Source of the DNA: Agapetus fuscipes
Lineage: Eukaryota > Arthropoda > Insecta > Trichoptera > Glossosomatidae
Assembly: GCA_951799405.1 (NCBI GenBank)
Contig: OX637339.1
Coordinates: 12,276,001-12,340,000, forward strand
DNA length: 64,000 nt
Direction: 5' to 3'
Shown: positions 21,324-33,300 of the stretch, in pieces
Layout of the letters: each line of letters starts with the position of its first letter
How positions within the stretch are numbered: the first letter of the stretch is position 1
Made by a program: the position numbers and the translations under genes
The notes under the pieces: generated by a model
The model's database searches: none
What the model saw: only the letters and a program-made list of their open reading frames with translations
Told to the model about the DNA's origin: nothing

Positions 21324-24300
21324 GTGAGTTAAAACAATACTTTATTGTAATTAACTATGAGTTTGTGTGTTCATGCATGTAGTTAGTGGTGTGTAACTGG
21401 AATAGTGTCGAACAATATAGTATGTATTTGGAACAATCCATTATAGAAGTATGTGGAATAATCTAGAACATGCAAGCATTGCCTCTTTCGTACCTATATA
21501 TAAGAGCCGCAACGGTGCAGAGAGCCAGGATGCTTGAAACATTGTAGCACGAAGTCAATAGAGCTAGAGAAGTACTGTGTAAACCGTATATTGTGTAAAA
21601 TAAATAAATCGCAGGAAAATAAAATAAAAACCCAAGAGTAAAATCATAACACTATTTTTATCTTTAATTCATTTGAATCTAGCTCCGATCATAATAAAGT
21701 AGTGTCTTGTTGTGCTAGCCGTCTCTGCTGGTCGCCATCCTCTTGCAAAGGCAGTGCATTTTTGTGCTAGCTATCTGTCTCCGCTGGTCGCCATCCTCTT
21801 GTAAAAGCAGCTGCTTGTTGTGTTTGCCCTGTGTCTCTTCCTCCCTGGTCACTATCCTCTTGTAAAGGCAGCGCCTGGTTATGCCATCCTTTTGATTTTG
21901 ATGTATGAAAAACTAGAGTGACATTTTAGTCATCTTTTAAAGATTCTCACTTCAATGATGTTGTTAAGGTCCCATGTCTTATTAAGTCCTCTTTTGAGTT
22001 TTGCTTTCATTATTAATGTGTGATTTATTCCCACTCTTTATTTTCTTCGATACCTACCCTCTTATTGGATTCCCTATAACCAATGATGATTCACTCACTT
22101 TTCTATTATTTTTGTACATAAATTATCTGTTGACGCACATTCAAAGCTATTTTTTCCCAGGTGGGACAGCAGGGGCAGGTCACCGGATCGCGCGCAGCAT
22201 TGGTCGGCGCCCATGTTCAGCGGCCGCGCGCACTTCAAACTGCCGCCGGCCCTGCAGCTCTCCCCACTCAGGTACGTTACACGCATGAGCCAAATTTAGC
22301 GCTCTCTGATTGGTCGTCATCTGTCAGATGTCGACACTTGACGAATGAAACCACGCTAGTTAAAAACCATGCACAGAACAGCAAAATATTAAAAAAAAAA
22401 TAACAATGAGATCAACATATTTTTCAAGAAAAAAATATTATGGAATATTTAATGAGAAAGTATCAAATTAAATAAAAAAAGCAGAGTTTTATTTTCACAA
22501 TTTCAGCATTTATTTTAGAGCATACTCACTCATTCAAGAATGTCTTCTTGAAAATAACGCAAGCAAGTCGAAAGTACTTGAGGTGAAATAAAACTCTGTG
22601 TTTTTTTTAAATTTTTATACGTATAAAAATTATTTTTCACTTTTTTTCACACAAACTCTAAAAAGTTTAATTCAGTGTATTTTTTTTATTAAAAAAACAG
22701 GCTCTACTTAAATGGAATAAAACTCTGAAATATAAAATAACAAAGAAAGTTTAGATTTTAAATTTAAACCCCCCGTTATTTCTTCGGTTCTTGCATACGT
22801 CTTTCATTTCGTTCAGAATCATAAACTTGTTCTTAGAAACTCTATTTTTATTCAGACTATCGATATCACATTATTTGCTTTTCCAGGAATTTGACCCATC
22901 CATTCATTTCTCGGTTCTCATCTACAACGACATCCATCCATTCTTGCAACGTATAATTCTGGTTTAAATATTTAGCTATTAGCCTTGTAAACTCTAACAG
23001 TGTTATTCATTAGATTCCACCCATTCCTGTTTAGTGCGAGATTTTGAGAAACCAATTTAAATCTGTACCAGCCCGCTAAACCAAAATAAATAAAAAGGTG
23101 ATTCATTAGCGAAATACGTGCATTTTTTTTTTTGGTTTACCGAATCCTGCTTAAACAGACTTCCGGTAGCTTTTTCTGTATGAAAAAATACGAAATGCTC
23201 GACATTTATCTAGGTATTTTGGTGTCTATGAATTTTTTTGAGGTTTTTGACAACTTTCGGAGACGCTCGGATGCATTCGGGTAAACGCCCCCTCCCGAAC
23301 GTTTCCAAACATTCTAGCTGTCAAACTCATGTCGATTGCAGCTTTGAATGAACTAAAAATGGAAACAAGTATTTTTCAAAGCATGACTTCATTGTGGCTT
23401 CAGGTTTTGGCTGTAGGCATCACGAAGAAAATCTCAAAGATGGACCTTCATACTTCATTTACAAGAAAAGTGACAGTTTTACAAAATTGGTGACTTGAAA
23501 AATAACACGACGCGGCATCTGTCACTTTTCTTCTTGTCACAGTTTTTATATTTGTTTCGTTGCTGCATGCCGTAGATTTGTTGTTATAGTGTAAAATTCT
23601 AATGTTTTAAAGTTACTGTAATTGCTGAAACTCTTATTTGATTCATAAATCTTTTATTCTGAAAGTTATCTCGTACATTACGATCAGCTGGGGAATGAGG
23701 AAGATCGCCATTTTGCGTATGTCGATCTAGTTTAGAACGAAGTAAACCTACTCGTAGGTGGTTTACAAATGTGATCATGTTTTGAAACACGTTTAGTGTT
23801 AAACTGAATTATAAAGTTTTTATGAATCACCTTTTTTGTAAATTGAGATTAAATCGAGAAATTAAACCAGATCTCTAAAGAAATCTGGTTTAAAAAATCT
23901 AATGAATAACACTGTAAATTTGACTGAATTTGAATTGTATAATTCCAGGTCTGAAGACAGCGGTGCATACAGATGCAGAATAGACTTCCAGAAATCACCA
24001 ACCAAAAATACAAGAGTCAATCTTACAGTTATAGGTAAGAAGACGAATATTTCTAATTTGATCATTTTAACTGTGAACGGCTCGAAGGATCACTTTGTCC
24101 ATTTTGTCGAAGCTGGGATTTTGGATCGTCTGTGGACTCTGTGCCACACACACGTCTTTTATTACTTGGTCACATTGCACTTTGAACTCAGTATAACCTG
24201 GAGAGGTTTGGGATGACCTGAAACCTGTAAGATCTCTGAGCAAGATCTATATTCAATAGTTGTCTCTTTAGAATTCGAATGGACGACGTGACGTCAACCC

Positions 24301-27300
24301 TATAAAGGACCTAACACTTTTAGCACCGAAAATCCGCAAGAGACTAGAAAGGCATAAAATGCAATGGATGGACTCTGTCAACGCAGATGCAGCTAAAGAA
24401 GATAAAGGCGATGGACAGGCAAGAGTGGAGAAAAATCTTGGATTCAATTAAGGCCCACCCAGAACTGTTAAGTTCATGATTATAATGATGAGTTGTCTCT
24501 TTAAACTTTGGATAGGACTAGAACAGAGAAACTGACGCTTTTGAAATGTGGTGCTGGAGACGTATGATCTAAGTTCAATGGACACTTTGACTTACCATCG
24601 AGTCCATTCTTTGGGATGGTTTGACTCTGGCCACTGTCTATACATGACGTATTCTTTAGTTTTTCTGACACGTTGTCCGTGGCAATGAAGATAGAGTGGA
24701 ACGACTGTTTGTGATTGGTAACTTAGGAAAAGAAAGGCAGCGGAAGATCTGTCACATGTTTCGTCATATATAGATTCCCTTTGTGATTATTTCTTGAAAG
24801 GCATTTGATACTTGTTGATTCGGATGCGGATAGCATCTACTTACTGGATCCACTGAATGACTGGCTGATGAATTGATTATCTGTTTCTAGTACCTCCCAA
24901 GATGGTGGAGATCCTGGATGAGGTAAGAAGTCCCCTGAAGGATTACACCAGACCCTGCAAGGAGGGTGACGAGGTCCATCTCACGTGCGTAGCGCATGGA
25001 GGTAAGTCTTCATCTGCTTGTATTAGATCTAAGATTTGTTTATTGTGGAACTCCCTCCCGTTATACAGAAGACTAGCTGTTCTTCCATAGTTTGGGTAGT
25101 CGGCCTGGTAGAAGCTGGTCGTCTGGTATTTCCTGTGCCACAATCATGGTCCCTCCAAAACCGTGTCCTCGGAATCTAACCTTTTCAAGGCAGTCGACCT
25201 AATTAAAACTTTTCGTTACTAAAAAAAATCAAAGGTCAGAAAAAAATGCTGAAAGAATATTTTAAACCCAAACTTTGCGAAAACGGTAAAATCTACATAA
25301 GTAATTTGGCATTCAGAGAGAAAAAATGATCGTTTGAAGCTTTACCCGCAGGTACGTGGACCTTTTTTCGTTTTTTGTATGGGCGTACAATTATTTGTAT
25401 TTTTGACATCGCCCCCCGCTCCCCTCGGCCCGGCACGATAATCGAATACAAAAACTTGACCGTTCCTCGGAAAACTCTGGCATGTAGGGGAAATAAGCAA
25501 GGTGGATGATAAGGACGGAGGAAGTCAAAAACAAACGCGAAAAAAAAACTAGTGTATAGGTATTGCTAGAAAAGTAAAGAGTATGTTAAAGTTGACAATG
25601 GAGAGTTGCTTCTTTGATCTCTTGCCGTGGTTTATCGGAACTAGAGCTTCTGGACGTTTCGCACATGTCTGCGATGAACTTCTTGTGGAAAAAACCCTAA
25701 AACCCCCCTGTTTCATGGAACAGCGGCAAGAGTTGCATGTTGATTGGTTTTTATTTGCTTTGGTATATTTTGACTAATATGTTGTCATGAAAAACTTGGT
25801 TCATTTTTCCAATGCCACTCCAGTGTTAGGGAAAGGCCGCAGGAGTTGCATTTTTTTTTTTTATGTAACGTTTGTTTTATTGTTAGTACACCTGCAGCAT
25901 GTGTTATCGCGAACTTACACGTATCTGCCAGTGGGTTGGCATTAAATATAAGCCTCAAATGTCAGTATATCTTTGCAAATTAGACTTTATACATATTTTA
26001 ATAGAACTGATATATTATAGACAATTTCAACCTGTTGCTTATCTTATAGTTAATATTAGTTTTATTTTATTTTCCCCTACTTAGTCTATTTTTACGAGTA
26101 CCTATTAATTACTATTTACTCATCCCTATCGATACTTCTACTCAATCAATCAATTTATTTTTCATGAGTTTTTTATTTTAACATTTTTTTTCTTTCCTTT
26201 TATGACTTATCTTCTATTCCTCTTGTCATCGCCTCCTCTTATACAGCATCCCTTGTAGGAGTAAATAATATATAAATATGTGTATAGTTGGGTCTCTGAG
26301 AATTGGGGAACACGCGTCAAAAGTAAGTAATATGATAGGCTGGCTATAATAATGTATTCCGACATGTTTATCGTATATCATGTGTAAACTATACAAAGTT
26401 CTAGGAAGCCATGGAGGAAGTTCTCAGAAGCAGGAATACCAGGAAACAATCCTGCCGATCATCAAAAACAGAAATCTGCTGAACCTTAGACAGGTGATTA
26501 CAAATACCGCCTACTCCGTCTATCATGCGAGGATTTTCAATTATCCTTTCAAGGAACAAAACGGACTACGGGGGCAGGATTTAGTTCGGCTGGTCCATCG
26601 TGCTGGGACAGTCTACCTCTGGAGTTTAGAACAGAAACCAGTGTTGGCAGTTTCAGGAGGTTGCTTAAGACATATCAAGAAGGTTCAAAGCATAGGCATG
26701 CCCTTGTGGTAACTAGTGTCACTAGCCCTATATAAAAAGCCTATAGTGTGCATGGAAGATAAGCCAAACAAGCACTGAGGGGACATGCGAGTTTGCAAGT
26801 AAATCTTCATTTAACTTTCAGACCACCAAAACCTTCAAGTACCTACTTATATTTAATGATATTCGTATAATGACATAATATAGAGCGCGTTTCTAAGCAT
26901 AGTTGATGTATGGGAAGCCCGCAGGTGTTTCTATAAAATATAAAATCAAAGTTTCCTCAGAAACACTTTAAAATTTACAACTTTTCCACTTTGCGGGCGA
27001 GTTGGGAGGCATTAGGTAGGTACAAGCGTGCGGGGAGGCAAGTCGTGCAAAGAGAGGCATCAAAAACAGGAGCGAGCTCTCCATGTAGGCAATCTACAAG
27101 GTAGGCAATGACAGGCAACCTATTCATATCAGCATATATATATTTTTTAATAGATTTGTGGAAAGGAATGCAATCCACCAACCTATTTTGCCTGGCCAGT
27201 TGTCTTCATGCGAAAGCAGAAGCTTGTGTGCATGCAACGGCATCTGTTGAACCAGGGCCGAAGTTTCGCGGTATCGTTATATTATAAATCCTTGAGAGAT

Positions 27301-30300
27301 TTTTCTCGTTGTTGAGACAGACTTCATGCTTCACATCTGTATGGTAGGTTTCTGAATGCCGGTGTCCTTAATATCTCGACTATGAATAATAAATAATAAT
27401 CTAATCTAATCTAAGCTGCAAAGATGTTATAAGATGTTTTATTTTGTCAACAGTGTTTTTGTGTGAATCAAACCTCTCCAATGTTTTAGTCGCTGTTTAA
27501 AGCGCCAATTCTCAAGCAAGACGCAGTTGCTGTAAGGCTGGATGGATATATGGTGACCGATCTTTTGAAGAATATTTTTCAACCCAGCGAAAAGAAATAG
27601 TGTTAATTATTTAAAAAATTCAAATGGAAACAAAGTTTTAATTCACTTATTTATTTATTTTTTGCTCGAATATTTTCGCCTAATGAGGCATCTCCGGGAG
27701 CAGAATAGTTACAAATTTATTTTTATAAAATTGTTTGAAAATTATTTTATAAAAATATATTTGTAACTATTCTGCTCCCGAAGATGCCTCATTAGGCGAA
27801 AATATTCGAGCAAAAAAGAAATAAATAAGTGAATTAAAACTTTGTTTCCATTTGAATTTTTTAAATAATTAAAAATGGACTTTCACTGTGTTAATAAATC
27901 CACCCTAAAAAATATAAGAAATAGTGTTTTTTATTGTGCTGACATTGTCTGCCCACCGCATCCTGGGACGTCCGAGTGGTCTAACACCAGAGTGGGCACC
28001 ATCCAAGACATTTCTGATCATCCTGACTCCTCTGCGCGTGCTACATGTCCGACCTACCACTGAAACTTTCTTGGTTTCATCATTATTTAACAATATTTAA
28101 CTCTTGAAAATGGACCTCAGCTCCGCGTTGTTACGGTCGCGCCAAGGTCACCGTGGGATACAGGTCCGAAAATGCGATGAAGTACTTTGTTTTATAAAAT
28201 CTGGAGACATTTCTCTGCATGCATCTGCGTTTTTAAAAAAATTATATCTGGCTTAGTTTTTAAATTACAGCTCTGTAAAATTCGCCCATTTTCGATTTCC
28301 TCTAAAACAGCTTATTTTTTATTTAGGCGGATGTGACGTCAATGGATCTCACGATGTATGGAGTGTACCGTTAGGTCTTCTAAGACCGATGGATCCATCT
28401 ACGTAATTTTGACGTCACAGCGTGTTTCTTTGGTCCCAATGCGTTTTGGCGGGATTCAAATTCTCGACATTTTATTTTTGAAAATGATCAATGATATCTT
28501 TATTTTTACTATATAAAAAATATATGGTTGTGATCCTTGAAATGTACTCTACACAACCATAGTATTTTAAGCCGTTTTCCCCACCACTGCAATTACCCTA
28601 TTGGAAGACTTTCCTAAATTCTTGCTAGATTCGCATCCACACATTTGTCCGGTAGTTCACGGGTTATTAGTATGAGAAGTGAACGGGAACAGAGGGTAAT
28701 GGATGAAGTTATTGAATTATATGAAATCAGTTGGCGGCAGTCAAACAGTGTGGAGTATTCCAGCTTACTTTACAAGAAACTAGGCCGGCTTCATGACTGT
28801 CACTTAATAAAGTTTTATGAGACTAAAAACTTTAAAATTTCAAATGACAGTCATTTGTGGTTTATTTAATGTCAGGTTTAATGGCGGTTGATCTGCGATG
28901 TCGGTGGCTTAGTTTTATAAATTTTAAATGTCTATAATCTATAATCTAAGTTGCAAGGATATATTCATTTAAAGCTCTCAGATGTATGCCCACAAACCAA
29001 CACGTGTAGTTCGCGCTTACAAATGCTGAATGCGTACTTACAAATAAAATCCAAAACTCAAATGAACATAAGCCCCACAACTTTTGCCGACCTTCCCTGG
29101 GCAGGGGTGAGATTGGCAAAGTGAACCATTTTTTACAGTATGGGTGGTCAGCCTCATACCAACCTATAAATCAAGGAATTGTTATATTGTATTTCGTAGA
29201 GTTGTTTTAATTAATTCCGTTATTTTATAACGCAAAACGCAACACAAATAAGCTGCACATGTAGTGCAGCTTCTTAACGCGTTGTCCCCGAAGATGTCAC
29301 ATATTGTGTTTGTGGAACCAGTTTATTTTTACAGATAAGCGGCCGGCTTTACGCCAACCACCTCAGTTGAAGTTTTAGTTTATTCTATAACTATAATCTA
29401 AGCTGCAAAGGCTCATGCTAAATGCATTCACACAAACAGGCGCATGTAGGTTCGCGCCTACACATTATGCATGTGTGCATACAAATAAAAATTTAAAAAC
29501 CTCACATGAACATAAACCTTACAACTCCTGCCGACTTTCCCTGAAACCGGGGTGGCATTGGCAAAAGTGAACCAATTTTTAACCTTACACCTCTAACTTT
29601 TGTTTGAGGTTTGTATGAGGTTGACCACTCATGCTTGTAAACGTTGGGCTGCTTTTGTCAATGTCACCCGTGTTTCAGGGAAAGTCGGCAAGCGTTGCAA
29701 GGTTTATTTATTTTGTTTATTTGAGGTTCGGGCCTGCTTTTCCAAGTATACTTTCAAATTTTAGAAGCGTTAACTTACACGTGTCTGCTTGTGAGCTTTT
29801 ATTAAATATGAATCTTAAGTGTTAATTTGTGTATCCTTGCAAATTAGACTATTCATAGATAGCGTCACTGCAAGTGTAACTGTTTCGTATATCTGCTGGG
29901 GGTGGTCAGAGCCACCGCAGAATCGCCGTAACTTGCATACACTCTGTACATTCAATTCTTATATAATTTAACCTTTTTTTGGTCCAGCCATACTTTCAAG
30001 GTCTTCCCCATCCACTCTTCCTTTCGCAAACTTTTCCATAAAATAATTCAACATCATCTTTCCCACGCGCCATTAGTTCTTATGAAACACTCACAGAGTA
30101 AAGACTCCATTCAAATGTAACTCTATCTGCACATCATCACTAATCATTCAACATTCATGCACGTTTACCAATAGATGACATTCAAGAGTGATCTTATAGC
30201 TTTGAAATATGAGGCAGGCAGAAGTGTTTGGGCAGAGAGGCTGTCTCCTTAAGACGTTGGCTACGTCGCTAACGAAATGTCGAGAATAATATAAGTTGTC

Positions 30301-33300
30301 TTAGTTTTTTTATCCAATTTAATTTTTAAGTAATTGTCTTAGATCGGTTTGTCTAGTATAATCTTTAATCTAAGTTTCAAAGAAACATTACATTTAAGAT
30401 TCGCACAAGCAGACACGTATAAGTTCGCGCTTAAACATATTGCATGTGAACCTACAATGGAAAACTCAATCTCAAAGATCTAAATCTTAATCTAAATCTA
30501 AGTGACAAAGATATATATCATTTGAGATTCATATTAAATGCATTCCCACAAGCAGACACGTAGACATACAATAAAAGCAAAAAATTACATTTAAGTATAT
30601 GAAACAAACAATCACTAAACAATGAATCAATAAAAATTAAAACCTACAAAATATATTCTATAAAAAAGTGAAAATTAAAATTTTGAAAGCCATAGCCTTA
30701 ACCGCCAGCATTACAGATCAACCGCCATACCAACCTATAAGTCAAGGAATGTATGTGTAGTTTTATAATTGTAAATATGTCCGTAATTCTAAGTTAAACC
30801 TGTATAAGTGCTGATTCACTGATTTGAGGAATCGTGGATAAAACCATTTATTGGGTGTTACTTCTCATAGTAACTGAACTAATTATAAGGAAGTGCTCAT
30901 GAAAAACTTCGAAACTACAGGATTTTTACCCTGACATCTTGTTTTCTCTAGTAGAAAACAGGAAAAAGGTGCATTTATCTGAGAAACCCGTGTTATGATG
31001 TCGGCTTCATATGTCACTTATTCAGTTTGACCTCTACGATATCAAAATAATCTGTCGTAGTTTACCTAATGGTTGACACTTTAGACTCTTCATCGGAAGG
31101 TAGTGGGCCCGATTCCCTGTGGAGTATAAAAAATATGAATATGCTTTCCAAATATGACCGTCTACGAAAAGCCAGCCCCTTTAGCAAAGATTGGTCACTA
31201 TAGGTCCATCCAGCCTTACAGCAGCTAGTTTTACTTGAGAACTAGCGCTTTCCACAGTGAAAACCAATCTTGCATAGGGCTCTTGAGGTGTGATTCGCCC
31301 AAAAACAGCGCTTACTAGATAAATCTTCCTTACGTATTATTCTTATTATTTTCATCAATGGCACAACAAACCCGACGTGAGGCTTAGTCTCCTTGATTAA
31401 CTGCAGCCACCACTTCACTTCAACTGAAGTGGTTGGTGTAAGGCCGGCCTCCTTACCTTCGGGGAAAATGCGAAAAGAAGTTACACTATCTATCTACATT
31501 TGTAGCTTAGTAACTGCTGCCTGTATAATCTATAATCTAAGTTGCAAGGATACTCGTATATTAACATTTAAAGCTCTCAAATGCATGCCCACAAACAAAC
31601 ACGCGTAGTTTGCGCTTACAAATGCTGAATGTGGACTTACAAATAAAATCCAAACCTCAAATGAACATAAGCCCTACAACTTTTGCCGACCTTTCCTGAC
31701 ACATAGGTGACATTGGCAAAGTGAACCATTTTTTACAGTATGGGTGGTCAGCCCCATACCAACCTATAAGTTAAGGAATGTCAAACGCTTTTATATAAGT
31801 AGCTCTAAATTTTAGAGGCCCGGTATATTGAACTGTAGTAATATTTTAGTTAACTATTACTTGAACTTTAATTCAAAAAACTCAATCTCGAGTTAACTAA
31901 AACCGAACGTTACCGAAATATGAAGCCACGCCCCCAAATCTTGGAAATAATTAAAATGCCATTCAAAAGCTTTAAAACAAACAACTATTCATAAAAATCA
32001 TATGCCTAACCTTCATTAAGCTAGAAAACGAGACAAAAAATGTTCAATTTGCAACAATTTTGATGTATCCTTACATTAAAAAAGAATAGCTGCTGTCAAT
32101 GAAGCGCCGCCATCTTGAAAATCGAAAGTTAAAGTTACTAAATATTTACTGCCGAAATTCGGTGAGTGAAATATTATGATGATTTAACTAAAATTGCATT
32201 TTAGTTAACTTTATGATACTTCAAAATACCGGGCCTAAAAGAAGGATTGGAATGTTGAGTTTTGAGTGAAGGCTTGAACTTCCATAAACCAAAGATAATA
32301 AAAACCTACTCGTCCAGAAAGGAAAATTCCAGACGGGAGAGAATCTTTGGAATATCCCATATAAAGTATAATTCAATTTCACGAAGTTTTTATTGTCTGG
32401 CCAAGCGTTTAAAAGCAGTCCGCTAACTTCCCTGGTGTTCCCAACTAAGTTTAAACATTAAACTAAGTTTGTATTGTTGCCTATACAAACTAAATTTTTC
32501 AAGTAAACTTTAATCAGTATTTGTTATTCTTCTTTTTTTGGAAATAAACGTCCTGTAGATATAGTTTTATTGACCCATTTCTTTAATAGATGTTTTGATA
32601 CGTTTTAATATGGTGCTTACCTAGAGATATTATTCCTATCTTGGAAATTTGGAAAACCCTCTAAAATGGCCCGTTTGTGAAATGCTCTGAGATGAACCTG
32701 CGTAAAAATCTCTTGGAATAAGCTTTTGAAAGGGCTTGGGAAAAAAGCTAATGATAAAAGCTTTTGGAAAAAACTCTTGGAAAGATCTCTTGAAAATCTT
32801 ATGACGAAAAGCTCATCAAAAACAAGCTCACGACAAAGCTCATGTAAAAAAGCTAATGAAAAAGCTCACGAAAAGGCTCATGGAAAAAGCTCACAAAAGA
32901 TGTTTTCTAAAGCATTATTAATGAGCTTTAGAAAAAAAGCTTTTCCAAGACTTTTTCATGAGCTCTTTCATGAGCTTTTTCGTGAGTTTTTCGAGAGCTT
33001 TTTCGTGAGTTTTTCTTAAATGAGCTTTTTCGTAAACTTTTTTTTACATGAGCTTTTTCGTAAACTTTTTTTTACATGAGCTTTTTCGTAAACTTTTTTT
33101 ACATGAGCTTTTTCGTAAGCTTATCACGAGCTTTTTTGTGAGGTTTTTTCATGAGCTTTTATTACATGAGCTTTTTTGTAAACTCATTTTACATGAGCTT
33201 TTTCGTGAGCTTATCACGAGCTTTTTCATGAGCTTTTTCGTAAGTTTTTCTTACATGAGCTTTTCCGTAAGCTTATCACGAGCTTTTTCGTGAGGTTTTT

